A DNA stretch of 64,000 nt from JACCTU01 sp963848525 (lineage in GTDB: Bacteria > Actinomycetota > Thermoleophilia > Gaiellales > Gaiellaceae), in NCBI GenBank assembly GCA_963848525.1, contig CAWKDZ010000002.1, positions 558,001-622,000 of the forward strand, read 5' to 3'. Position numbers and translations under genes: made by a program. This document shows, piece by piece, positions 46,516 through 54,842 of this stretch (its first letter is position 1; every line of letters begins with the position of its first letter). The notes under the pieces are model-generated. The model worked only from the letters and a program-made list of their open reading frames with translations, had not been told where the DNA came from and searched no databases.

Positions 46516-47636
46516 CTACCGATCGAGGTCAGGAGCGCGTCGACGACGCGCTCCTGGTCCTCCCGCTCGAGCTGCGGGAAGAACGGCAGCGCAAGCGTGC
46601 GCCGGCTCGCGTCCTCTGCAACGGGGCAGAGGCCCTCGCCGAAGCCGAACCGCTCGCGCATGTACGGCTGGAGGTGGATGCACGGGAGGTACTCGCCGCA
46701 CTCGATGCCCTCGGCGGCGAGCTGCTCGGCCACGCTCGTCCGGTCGACGCCCGCGTCGAGCAACACGACGTAGACGAACCAGGAGCGAAGGTGTCCCTCG
46801 TCGTCGCCGAGCGGGGTCTCGATCCCGTCCACGCCCGCGAGCAGCTCGGTGTACCGCTCCGCCGCAGCGCGCCGGAGCGCCAGGATCTCGTCGAGCTTCT
46901 CGAGCTGCGCGAGCCCGACGGCCGCCTGGAGGTCGGTCCAGCGGTAGTTCAGACCCAGGTTCGGATGGTGGAACCAGCGGCCCGCCTCGTAGGAGCGACC
47001 CTGGTTGCGCAGGCTGCGGAGCAGGCGCCCCTCCTCTTCCGAATGCGTCGTGACGACGCCGCCCTCGCCGGTCGCGACCTGCTTGTTCGGGTAGAAGGCG
47101 AAGACCGCGCTCGGCCCGTGGGAACCGAGCGGCGCGCCCTTGTACTCCGCGCCGAGCGCCTCGCACGCGTCGTCGATCAGGACCAGTCCGTGCCGCTCGG
47201 CGAGCGCGCGCAGCTCGTCCAGCTCGCACGGATAGCCGAAGATGTCGACGGCCACGATCGCCTTCGTCCGCTCCGTGATCGCGGCCTCAACCGCTGCCGG
47301 GTCGAGGTTGAGCGTCGCCTGGTCGATGTCGGCGAAGACCGGCGTCGCTCCCTCGAGCACGAAGCAGTTCGCCGAGGCGACGAAGGAGAACGGCGACGTG
47401 ATCACCTCGTCGCCCGGCCCGACGCCCGCGATCCGGCAGAGCAGGTGGAGGCCGGCGGTCCCGCTCGAGACCGCGACCGCATAGGGCGCGCCGACTCGCT
47501 CGGCGATCAGCTCCTCGAAACGGTCGATCGTCGGGCCGAGCGAGAGCCGGCCGGAGCGCAGGACCTCGAGCACGAGCTCTTCCTCGCGCTCGTCGAGGTA
47601 CGGGCGCGAGAGGGGAATCCTCGTCTTCGTGCTCAG
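46512..47636 (-). CDS. DegT/DnrJ/EryC1 aminotransferase, CTG start likely
   Basis: This PLP-dependent enzyme of the sugar/UDP-sugar aminotransferase family transfers an amino group to a keto-sugar or acts as a regulator. Motifs are GTAGLHLLCRIAGVGPGDEV, the PLP-stacking FAFYPNKQVATGEGG (Lys in PNKQ) and LGLNYRWTDLQAAVG. The first ordinary start, GTG at 47573, would cut off the conserved N-terminus RIPLSRPYLDEREEELVLE. A CTG at 47636 restores it (LSTKTRIPLSRP) and lies 4 nt after the ilvE stop. Full length is then 374 residues, typical of the family. Its substrate pathway is not in the window. Confidence 0.9.
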   Translation of the reverse strand: MSTKTRIPLSRPYLDEREEELVLEVLRSGRLSLGPTIDRFEELIAERVGAPYAVAVSSGTAGLHLLCRIAGVGPGDEVITSPFSFVASANCFVLEGATPVFADIDQATLNLDPAAVEAAITERTKAIVAVDIFGYPCELDELRALAERHGLVLIDDACEALGAEYKGAPLGSHGPSAVFAFYPNKQVATGEGGVVTTHSEEEGRLLRSLRNQGRSYEAGRWFHHPNLGLNYRWTDLQAAVGLAQLEKLDEILALRRAAAERYTELLAGVDGIETPLGDDEGHLRSWFVYVVLLDAGVDRTSVAEQLAAEGIECGEYLPCIHLQPYMRERFGFGEGLCPVAEDASRRTLALPFFPQLEREDQERVVDALLTSIGS

Positions 47637-47640
47637 CGCC

Positions 47641-48570
47641 TTACGCCTCAGCGGGTTCGCGCGCGGGCGTGTGGTCGAGCCACTGCGCCCAGCGCTCGCT
47701 CTTCCCCTTCACCGTGTCGAGGTAGGCCTTCTGGATCTCGAGCGTGACCGGGCCGACGCCGATCTCGACGTCGTCGACCGACCGGAGCGGCGTCACCTCT
47801 GCCGCCGTGCCGCACATGAACACCTCGTCGGCGAGGTAGAGATCGGAGCGGATCAGGTCGCCCTCGTCGACCTGGTAGCCGAGGTCCTGGGCGATCTGAA
47901 TGATCGTGTCGCGGGTGATCCCCGGGAGGATCGACGTCGAGAGCGACGGCGTCGAGAGCTTGCCGTTCTTGACGACGAAGATGTTCTCGCCCGAGCCGTC
48001 CGCGATCGTCCCCGCGGCGGTCAGCAGGATCGCCTCGTCGTACCCGGCGCGGATCGCCTCCGTCACCGCGAGCATCGAGTTCAGGTAGACGCCTGTCGCC
48101 TTCGAGACGTGCGGGATCACGTTCGGGCCGATCCGCTGCCAGCTCGAGATCTTCGCGCGGATGCCGGTCTTCAGCCCCTCCTCCCCGAGATACGCGCCCC
48201 AGGGCCAGCTGATGATCACCGTCTCGACCGGGTTGTCGCGCGCCGCGACGCCGAGCTGCCCGTAGCCGTAGAACGCGAGCGGCCGCAGGTAGCACTCGGG
48301 CAGCCCGTTGACGCCGATCAGCTCGTGGCACGCGTCGTGCAGCTCGTCGATCGAGTACGGCAGCTCCATGTGCAGCAGGCGCGCCGAGTCGTGCAGGCGC
48401 TGGAGGTGGTCACCCAGCCGGAAGACCGCCGGACCCTTCGGCGTCTCGTAGCAGCGGATCCCCTCGAAGACACCCGAGCCGTAGTGGAGACCGTGGACGC
48501 CGACGTGGACCTTGGCGTCGGCCCAATCGACGAGCTCCCCGTTCATCCAGATCTTCTCGGTCGCCTGCAC
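47641..48570 (-). CDS. ilvE: Branched-chain amino acid aminotransferase
   Basis: This fold type IV PLP enzyme performs the last step of leucine, isoleucine and valine synthesis. The 309-residue protein starts EKIWMNGELVDWADAKV and shows VHGLHYGSGVFEGIRCY, the PLP lysine region IPHVSKATGVYLNSML, and EAILLTAAGTIADGSGENIF. The GTG at 48570 has GAAGGAGGG upstream. It lies 25 nt after the YbaK gene and is followed closely by the DegT gene, within a run of amino-acid genes. Confidence 0.94.
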   Translation of the reverse strand: MQATEKIWMNGELVDWADAKVHVGVHGLHYGSGVFEGIRCYETPKGPAVFRLGDHLQRLHDSARLLHMELPYSIDELHDACHELIGVNGLPECYLRPLAFYGYGQLGVAARDNPVETVIISWPWGAYLGEEGLKTGIRAKISSWQRIGPNVIPHVSKATGVYLNSMLAVTEAIRAGYDEAILLTAAGTIADGSGENIFVVKNGKLSTPSLSTSILPGITRDTIIQIAQDLGYQVDEGDLIRSDLYLADEVFMCGTAAEVTPLRSVDDVEIGVGPVTLEIQKAYLDTVKGKSERWAQWLDHTPAREPAEA

Positions 48571-48595
48571 GCGAGCCCTCCTTCTCGGGTCGAGG

Positions 48596-49087
48596 TCAGC
48601 CCGAATCGTATGCGCGGTCCTCGACAGCGTCCATCTGACGCGCCCGCGTGAGCCTGAGCAGCTCCTGCGGACTGAGCTGCGCCATGTGGTGCTCCGAACC
48701 CGCTCCGACCCAGACGTGTTCGTGCGCGAGCAGGTTGCGGTCGATCAGGACGGCGCTCACGCCGGGGAGCGGGAACGGCGCCACGGCTCCCGGCGTAAAC
48801 CCCGTGGCCTCGAGCACCTCATCCGCGCGGGCCACGCGCGCCGAAGTTGCGCCGAGCTCGCGGGCGACCTTGTCGCCGTCGGCGCGCCGGTCGCCCGGGA
48901 CGAGCACCGCGGCCGGTCGGCCGTCGACGACGAAGACGAGCGTCTTGACGATCTGCGCCGGCTCGACGCCGACCGCGCGCGCCGCGTCCTTGGCGGTCGG
49001 CGTTCCCTCCGGGAACTCCTCGAGCCGAGCCTCGGCCCCGGCCTCGCGCAGGAAGCCCGCGACGCGCTCGACCGGCTCGGGCCACAT
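48596..49087 (-). CDS. YbaK/ProX-type aminoacyl-tRNA deacylase
   Basis: This 163-residue protein of the YbaK/prolyl-tRNA-editing family hydrolyses mischarged aminoacyl-tRNAs in trans. Key segments are GTPTAKDAARAVGVEPAQIV, KTLVFVVDGRPAAVLVPGD (with the catalytic Lys) and a C-terminal LIDRNLLAHEHVWVGAGSE. Which mischarged tRNA it edits is not clear. The ATG at 49087 directly follows the stop of the methyltransferase-like gene. Confidence 0.88.
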   Translation of the reverse strand: MWPEPVERVAGFLREAGAEARLEEFPEGTPTAKDAARAVGVEPAQIVKTLVFVVDGRPAAVLVPGDRRADGDKVARELGATSARVARADEVLEATGFTPGAVAPFPLPGVSAVLIDRNLLAHEHVWVGAGSEHHMAQLSPQELLRLTRARQMDAVEDRAYDSG

Positions 49088-49570
49088 CTACAGGCTTCTG
49101 GGGACGAAGCTCCCGCGGACGCGCCGACGGTAGTCGGCGTACTCCGGATAGCGCTCGAGCAGCAGCTCCTCCTCGAGCGCGGCCTTGTTGCGCCAGAGGA
49201 CGACGAGCGCGGCGAGCGGCCCGACCACGACCGGGCTGGTGGCGAGCGCGAGCCCGCCGAAGAAGAGCAGGCCGCCGGCGTAGACGGGATGCCGGACGTG
49301 GGCGTACGGCCCGGACTCGATCAGGCGTCCGCCCGGCTTCGGCTGCGGGAACGCCGTCGCGGCACGGTCGAGCGTGCGCCAGGACCAGGCCGCGAGGATC
49401 ACGCCGAGCAGCGCGACCACTGCGCCGAGCGCGGCGAGCGGCACCTCGGCCGACTCCGGCCAGCCCGGCGGGATCGCCGCCGCGACGAGCGCGAGCGCCA
49501 TCAGCGCGAACTGCGCGAGGACCCAGCGGCCCCCGCGGTCTTCGCTAGCCGAGGTCGATGAAGCGTGCAT
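49088..49570 (-). CDS. Isoprenylcysteine carboxyl methyltransferase-like protein
   Basis: This 160-residue membrane protein belongs to the ICMT/PEMT family of membrane methyltransferases. It has four hydrophobic helices, the SAM-binding motif GPYAHVRHPVYAGGLLFFGG and a C-terminal EEELLLERYPEYADYRRRV. In bacteria such proteins methylate lipids or unknown substrates; prenylated proteins are not expected. The ATG at 49570 lies inside the 3' end of serA (26-nt overlap), so it is translated from the same message. Confidence 0.85.
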   Translation of the reverse strand: MHASSTSASEDRGGRWVLAQFALMALALVAAAIPPGWPESAEVPLAALGAVVALLGVILAAWSWRTLDRAATAFPQPKPGGRLIESGPYAHVRHPVYAGGLLFFGGLALATSPVVVGPLAALVVLWRNKAALEEELLLERYPEYADYRRRVRGSFVPRSL

Positions 49571-51128
49571 CGTCGAAGCCCTCCTTGCGCACGGCCGCGA
49601 CGAGCTCGGCGGGCGCCTCCGTGTCCAGTGAGAGCGCCATCAACGCCTTGTCGCCCTTTCTTGTTCGCGAGACCGCCATGTTCGCGATGTTGACCTCGTG
49701 CTTGCCGAAGAGCGTGCCCACGCGACCGATCACACCTGGAATATCGTCATAGCGGAAGAAGACCATGAGCCTCGACAGCTCGATGTCGAGCTCGAAGCCG
49801 AGCGCGTTGACGAGCCAGAAACGGTGGTCGCCGCCGATCGTCGTGCCCGCGACGACGGTCTCGCGGTCGTTGTCGCGTACGCGCACGCGGACGAGGTTCG
49901 TGTAGTCGCGGGAGCTGCGCCGGCGCTCCTCGTTCACCTCGATCCCCCGCTCCGCGGCGACGAGCGGCGCGTTCACGTAGTTGACGGGAATGTCGGCGCG
50001 GCCCTGGAAGGCGCCGTTCAGTGCCGCCACCGTCAGCAGGCGCGTGTCGAACTGCGCGAGCGTTCCGTAGTAGGAGAGGTCGATGCGGCCCGCGTGACCC
50101 TCGGCCAGCTCCATCGCGAGCCGGCCGAGCTTGGCCGCGAGCGGGACGAACGGGCCGAGCACCTCGAGGTCCTCCGGCCGGATCGCCGGGATGTTGACCG
50201 CGTTCGTGACGAGCCCGCCCTCGAGCGCGGCCACCACCTGCTCGGCGACGATCACGCCCGCCCGGTCCTGCGCCTCCTCGGTCGACGCGGCGAGGTGCGG
50301 CGTGACGATCACGTTCTCGAGCTCGAGCAGCGGCCCGCTGTACGGCTCGGTCGAGAAGACGTCGAGCGCCGCCCCGGCGACCTTGCCGCTGCGCACCGCT
50401 TCGACCAGCCCCTCCTCGTCGACGAGCTCCCCGCGCGCCGCGTTGACGATGCGCACCCCGTCGCGCATGCGCGCGAACGCGTCGCGCCCGATGATCCCGC
50501 GCGTCTCGGGGCCGAGCGGGAGGTGCAGCGTCAGGAACTCCGACTGCGCGAGGACGTCCTCCATCGAGTCGAGGCGCTCGACGCCGAGCTCGCGGAAGCG
50601 GTCGCGGGCGACGAACGGGTCGTACGCGACGGCGCGCATCCCGAGCCCGACGGCTCGGCGCGCGACCTGCTGGCCGATCCGGCCGAACCCGAGCAGCCCG
50701 AGCGTCTTTCCGGCGAGCTCGATCCCACCCCAGCGCGAGCGCTCCCAGCGGCCTTCCTTGAGCGCCTGGTGCGCCTGCGGGATGTTCCGTGCGAGGGCAA
50801 CGAGCAACCCGACCGCGTGCTCGGCGGCCGAGACGACGGTCGACTCGGGCGCGTTCGCGACGACGATGCCGCGGCGCGTCGCTGCCTCCACGTCCACGTT
50901 GTCGACGCCGACGCCCGCGCGGCCGATCACCTTCAGCCGCTCCGCGCGCTCGAGCAGCTCCGCTGTCACCTTCGTCGCCGAGCGGATGACGATCGCGTCG
51001 TAGTCGCCGATCCGCTCGGCGAGGTCGCCGTTCGGCTCCACGTCGACGTCGAACTGCTCGCGCAGCAGCGAGATCCCGGCTTCGGCGATCGGCTCGCGGA
51101 CGAGGACCCGGGCGCGTGCGCGGCTCAA
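49545..51128 (-). CDS. serA: D-3-phosphoglycerate dehydrogenase
   Basis: This makes the first committed step of serine synthesis, oxidising 3-phosphoglycerate with NAD+. The 527-residue protein has the long form: substrate domain, Rossmann domain (GLLGFGRIGQQVARRAVGLG), catalytic Arg in NAARGELVDE, Glu and the His in VIVTPHLAASTEEAQDRAG, then the allosteric-substrate-binding domain and a C-terminal ACT domain (DIPGVIGRVGTLFGKHEVNI). Start TTG 51128 overlaps the previous gene's stop as TTGA and gives RARARVLVREPIAEAG. The frame extends far upstream but that is antisense or shadow sequence. Confidence 0.95.
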   Translation of the reverse strand: MSRARARVLVREPIAEAGISLLREQFDVDVEPNGDLAERIGDYDAIVIRSATKVTAELLERAERLKVIGRAGVGVDNVDVEAATRRGIVVANAPESTVVSAAEHAVGLLVALARNIPQAHQALKEGRWERSRWGGIELAGKTLGLLGFGRIGQQVARRAVGLGMRAVAYDPFVARDRFRELGVERLDSMEDVLAQSEFLTLHLPLGPETRGIIGRDAFARMRDGVRIVNAARGELVDEEGLVEAVRSGKVAGAALDVFSTEPYSGPLLELENVIVTPHLAASTEEAQDRAGVIVAEQVVAALEGGLVTNAVNIPAIRPEDLEVLGPFVPLAAKLGRLAMELAEGHAGRIDLSYYGTLAQFDTRLLTVAALNGAFQGRADIPVNYVNAPLVAAERGIEVNEERRRSSRDYTNLVRVRVRDNDRETVVAGTTIGGDHRFWLVNALGFELDIELSRLMVFFRYDDIPGVIGRVGTLFGKHEVNIANMAVSRTRKGDKALMALSLDTEAPAELVAAVRKEGFDDARFIDLG

Positions 51129-52267
51129 ACTCTCGCGCCCTCGTAGACCTCGAGCGCGCGGGCGGTGGCGACGCCGCGCTCGACCTCCGCGCCGAGCTCG
51201 GCGAGCGTGAGCTCGACGGCCGCGAGGGCGGTGGTGATGTCGAAGACGTCGAAGTAGCCGATGTGGCCGATCCGGAAGACCTGACCCTTCAGCGGCCCTT
51301 GACCGTTCGCGATCGTGATCCCGTGCTTGTCGCGGAGCGCGCGCACGATGTCGGTCGAGTCGATGCCGTCGGGCGCGCGGATCGCGGTGACGACGGCCGA
51401 GCTGTCGTCGTCGGGCGAGAAGAGCTCGAGGCCCATCGCCCGGGCGCCCGCGCGGCAGGCGCGGCCGAGGCGGGCGTGCCGGTCGAATGCCTGCTCGAGG
51501 CCTTCCTCGAGCAGGATCGAGAGCGCGACGTCGAGACCGGCGACGATCGAGACGGCTGGCGTGAAGGCGGCGTCGAGCTTCTCCTGGGCGGCCTTCGTGC
51601 GTTCCCAGTCGAGGTAGAAGCGAGGCGCGTCCGCGCGCGCGGCATAGGCGTCGTCCGAGACGCAGACGAACGCGAGCCCGGGCGGCGTCATCAGCGCCTT
51701 CTGGGAACCGGCGCAGACGACGTCGATCGTCCACGCGTCGGTTTCGAGCGGCACCGCCCCGAGGCTCGAGACCGCGTCGACGACGACCAGCGCTCCGGCT
51801 TCCTTCGCGACGGCGGCGAGCGCGCGGACGTCGGCGACGACGCCCGTGGACGTCTCCGAGTGCGTCAGGAAGACGGCCTTCGCCGGGCGCTCGCGCAGGC
51901 GCAACGCAAGGTCGTCGGCGAGCGGTGCCTCGCCCCACTCGTACTCGACGACGTCGAGGTCCGCGCCGTACGCGCGCACGAGCGCCTGCCAGCGCTCGCC
52001 GAAGTAGCCCGCCGAGACGACGGTGACGGGGTCGCCCGAAGCGACGAGGTTCGCGACCGCCGACTCCATCGCGGCTGTTCCCGAGGCCGTGAACATCAGC
52101 ACGGGATTCCGCGTGCGGTGGACCTCCTGGAGCCGCCCGAGCGTGCGCTCGAGGACGACGCGGAAGTCCGGGCTGCGGTGGTGGACGACCGGCTCGGACA
52201 TCGCCGCCAGCACCTCCGGCGGCACCGGCGTCGGCCCAGGCGTCATCAGGTATCGCTTCTCGGGCAC
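51125..52267 (-). CDS. Class V aminotransferase (serine-pyruvate/alanine-glyoxylate type)
   Basis: This 380-residue PLP enzyme has the family N-terminus RYLMTPGPTPVPPEVL, the TASGTAAMESAV motif, HSETSTGVVADV, and the PLP lysine in CAGSQKALMTPPGLAF. Members interconvert serine, alanine, pyruvate and glyoxylate, and some replace SerC as phosphoserine aminotransferase. Its coupling with serA (TTGA overlap) suggests the latter role here, but no serC was seen in the window for comparison. The GTG at 52267 has TACGCT ending 9 nt upstream. It leads a run of six co-directional genes. Confidence 0.9.
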   Translation of the reverse strand: MPEKRYLMTPGPTPVPPEVLAAMSEPVVHHRSPDFRVVLERTLGRLQEVHRTRNPVLMFTASGTAAMESAVANLVASGDPVTVVSAGYFGERWQALVRAYGADLDVVEYEWGEAPLADDLALRLRERPAKAVFLTHSETSTGVVADVRALAAVAKEAGALVVVDAVSSLGAVPLETDAWTIDVVCAGSQKALMTPPGLAFVCVSDDAYAARADAPRFYLDWERTKAAQEKLDAAFTPAVSIVAGLDVALSILLEEGLEQAFDRHARLGRACRAGARAMGLELFSPDDDSSAVVTAIRAPDGIDSTDIVRALRDKHGITIANGQGPLKGQVFRIGHIGYFDVFDITTALAAVELTLAELGAEVERGVATARALEVYEGARV

Positions 52268-52276
52268 CTGGGCCTG

Positions 52277-52282
52277 AGCGTA
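52277..52282 (-). promoter_or_regulatory. -10 box TACGCT of the aminotransferase/serA operon
   Basis: On the minus strand TACGCT ends 9 nt before the GTG at 52267 and lies just before the alpha-mannosidase stop. Confidence 0.5.
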
Positions 52283-52284
52283 GC

Positions 52285-54837
52285 TCAGTCTGTCGTCAGA
52301 GCCAGCGCGCGGATCTCCCACGGGCGCAGCTCGACCTCGACGCTGCCCAGGCGCGCAGTCCTCGGCTCGGGCGTCTCGTTGACCACGCGCGCCTCGAGTG
52401 CGGCATCGCGGCGGCGGAGCGCGGTGAGGACGACGCCTTCGCCCTCGAGCTCGAGGCCGTCCGAGCGGGGAAGTTCTGTGCCGTCGCCGGAAGAATCGAC
52501 GGTGAGGAACGGGAGACGAAAGCGCTCGGCCTGCTCGAGCACGTCGGGGCCGGGACGTTCACCCTCGTAGGGGTAGACCGCGAACGAGAAGGAGTGGCGG
52601 CCGTGCATCTGCGCGGCGGGGATCTCGAGCTCGGGGCCTGCGGGGTCCTCGCGAAAGCGGTTCGTGTTCCTGCTGATCAGCCCCGTCGAGCGCAGGACGG
52701 TGAGCGCGAGCTCGCGGCCCTCGAGCAGCTCGTACTCCGACACGTGCTCGAGCAGGAGCGCGACGCCGCCTGCCGCCACGAACGACACAGCGGGGAACGT
52801 CGGCAGCGGCACTTCGCCGTAACCGCCCTCGGCCGTCGTACCGCGCTCGACAACGGCGTACTGGCCCTCCGCGTACGAGCGGTCGGCGGCGCGCGCGAGC
52901 GGCACGTGGACGCGCACGCGCTGGTCGTCGGCGGGGTTGTCGAACGCGATCCGGATGCGGACGTAGGGCTCGCCGGCGCGGCGCTCGACGAGCAGCTCGA
53001 CCGGCACGACGTGGCCCGGCGCCCAGCGGTACGTGCGCGTGACGGCGAGCACCGTACGGAGCGGCTCGGCCTCGCGGGTCTCGACGTGCACGGAGTCGGG
53101 CGTGTCGACGAGCTCGTCGACCTCGGGCGCGGCGTAGTTGTACGAGTCGCCGAAGTCGAAGCCGCGGACGATGCGGCCGACGCCCACGAGCTCGCCGATG
53201 CGGAGCGTCCCGTCGTCGAGCACCGTGACTTCGGGCGGGTCGAGCTCGTGGCTCTGAGCCACGAGCTCGCGAACCGGGCGGACCGTCGTCCACCCGAGGG
53301 GCGGCGCCGGCACGCGCGCGAGGAGGCGCCGGCGCGGCTTCGTCCGCAGGACGACCTCCCAGCGCTCGTCCGCTCGTCCCTCCGCGGCGGTGTCGATCTC
53401 CCCGCGCAGCTGGGTCGCGTCGAGCCAGACGGGGTCGCGCTCCCGATCGAGGTCGAGGACGAGCCGAGGGCCCTCCTCGACCGCGTACGCGTTCAACCAG
53501 CGCCCGAAGAGCTCGCGGCCGTGCATGCGGCGGCGGAGGAGCTCGGGGATCTCCCGGCCGAGCAGCTCGACGCGGTGGAAGTGCGGCGGCGTGCGGTCGA
53601 GCTCCTGGGTCGCGACACGGCCGCCGTCCGGAAGCTCGAGCGCGACGTCCTCCCAATCCGCGGGCACGACGAACTCGAGCTCGACGACCTCCTCGCGCGT
53701 GAAGGGCGAGGGGTTCGCGACGACCGCCGACCCGCGCGGCGCGGACGCGGCGGGGCCGGCCATCGCTTCGCGGGCGAGGTCGCGCCCGAGCGCTTCCGCC
53801 TCGGCGTAGCGAGCGAGCACCTGCGCCGACACCTCGTCCGCCGAGCAGCCGCAGATCGAGTCGTGCGCCGAGTTCTCGATCACCTTTCGCCAGGCCAGCT
53901 CGAGGAACTCGTCCGGCCAGTGCGCGCCGTGGAGCGCGGCGAACGGCTCCGCGTAGCGCTCGAGCCAGCGCTCGGCGCGCGCGGCCGCGGCCTTCAGGTC
54001 GATGCGCGCCGACGTGACGTTCATCAAGAGGTTCGCGCGCGCCCCCGACCGCATCTCCCCGCTCCAACCGGGGACAGTCCCGGGACTGTCCCGGGACTGT
54101 CCCCCCAACGCCCCGGCGAGCGTCTTCAACTCGATCCGGACGCCGCCGTCGTCGTTGGCGCGCGCGACGAGCTCGACCAGCTCCGGGTGCGGCTCCTGGT
54201 GGTCGGTGCCGTACATCGCGAGCACGTCGTCGTCGCCGAAGAACGGGCGCATCGCCTCGACGAGCTCCTGCAGCGCGGCCGCGAAGCGATCCGGCACCGC
54301 GAGCACGCCCGCGGCGTTGCCGTACCCCGCCGGGAGGTACTCCGCCCACACGGTCGACCCGTCGATCCCCCGCCACTCGAAGCGATGGCCGTCGGCGACC
54401 GCACTCGGCACGCCGCGCCAGACGACGGCGTTGTCGAGCCCGAACGCGCGCAGGATCTGCGGCATCTGCGCGACGTGGCCGAACATGTCGGGCAGGTAGC
54501 CGACGCGCATTGCGCCGCCGAGCTCGTCGGCGCGCGCGAGCCCGCGCTCGAGGTTGCGCCAGATCGTCTCCCCGGAGACGAGGAACTCGTCCATCAGCAC
54601 CTGCCACGGGCCGATCGCGAGCCGCCCCTCCTCGACCAGCCCGCGGATCCGACCCTCGTTCTCGGGGCGCACGTCGAGGTAGTCGTCGACCGTCTGGAGC
54701 TGGCCGTCGAGCGTGAAGACGAAACGCGCGTCCGCCTCGAGCATGTCGAGGACGCGATCGATCAGCCGGACGAGACGCAGCCGGAAGCTCTGGAACGGGA
54801 GGTACCACTCCCGGTCCCAGTGTGTATGCGGAACCAG
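52285..54837 (-). CDS. GH38 alpha-mannosidase, CTG start likely
   Basis: This 850-residue glycosidase removes alpha-linked mannose from oligosaccharides. The family N-terminus is LVPHTHWDREWYLPFQSFR, with a zinc-binding His and Asp. The nucleophile Asp lies in VGYLPDMFGHVAQMP; the central helical domain includes ENSAHDSICGCSADEV, and the C-terminal half is beta-rich. No ATG, GTG or TTG precedes LVPHTHW; CTG 54837 lies 5 nt after the permease stop. No signal peptide is seen, so it acts on imported sugar in the cytoplasm. It is the last gene of the ABC operon. An in-frame 33-nt repeat (54071-54103) encodes a loop. Confidence 0.9.
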   Translation of the reverse strand: MVPHTHWDREWYLPFQSFRLRLVRLIDRVLDMLEADARFVFTLDGQLQTVDDYLDVRPENEGRIRGLVEEGRLAIGPWQVLMDEFLVSGETIWRNLERGLARADELGGAMRVGYLPDMFGHVAQMPQILRAFGLDNAVVWRGVPSAVADGHRFEWRGIDGSTVWAEYLPAGYGNAAGVLAVPDRFAAALQELVEAMRPFFGDDDVLAMYGTDHQEPHPELVELVARANDDGGVRIELKTLAGALGGQSRDSPGTVPGWSGEMRSGARANLLMNVTSARIDLKAAAARAERWLERYAEPFAALHGAHWPDEFLELAWRKVIENSAHDSICGCSADEVSAQVLARYAEAEALGRDLAREAMAGPAASAPRGSAVVANPSPFTREEVVELEFVVPADWEDVALELPDGGRVATQELDRTPPHFHRVELLGREIPELLRRRMHGRELFGRWLNAYAVEEGPRLVLDLDRERDPVWLDATQLRGEIDTAAEGRADERWEVVLRTKPRRRLLARVPAPPLGWTTVRPVRELVAQSHELDPPEVTVLDDGTLRIGELVGVGRIVRGFDFGDSYNYAAPEVDELVDTPDSVHVETREAEPLRTVLAVTRTYRWAPGHVVPVELLVERRAGEPYVRIRIAFDNPADDQRVRVHVPLARAADRSYAEGQYAVVERGTTAEGGYGEVPLPTFPAVSFVAAGGVALLLEHVSEYELLEGRELALTVLRSTGLISRNTNRFREDPAGPELEIPAAQMHGRHSFSFAVYPYEGERPGPDVLEQAERFRLPFLTVDSSGDGTELPRSDGLELEGEGVVLTALRRRDAALEARVVNETPEPRTARLGSVEVELRPWEIRALALTTD
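54071..54103. repeat. Three tandem palindromic 11-mers inside the GH38 gene
   Basis: GGGACAGTCCC, GGGACTGTCCC and GGGACTGTCCC follow one another without a gap; each is nearly its own reverse complement. They are in frame and encode the GQSRDSPGTVPG loop. The family resembles short REP-like repeats. Confidence 0.7.
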
Positions 54838-54842
54838 CTGGA

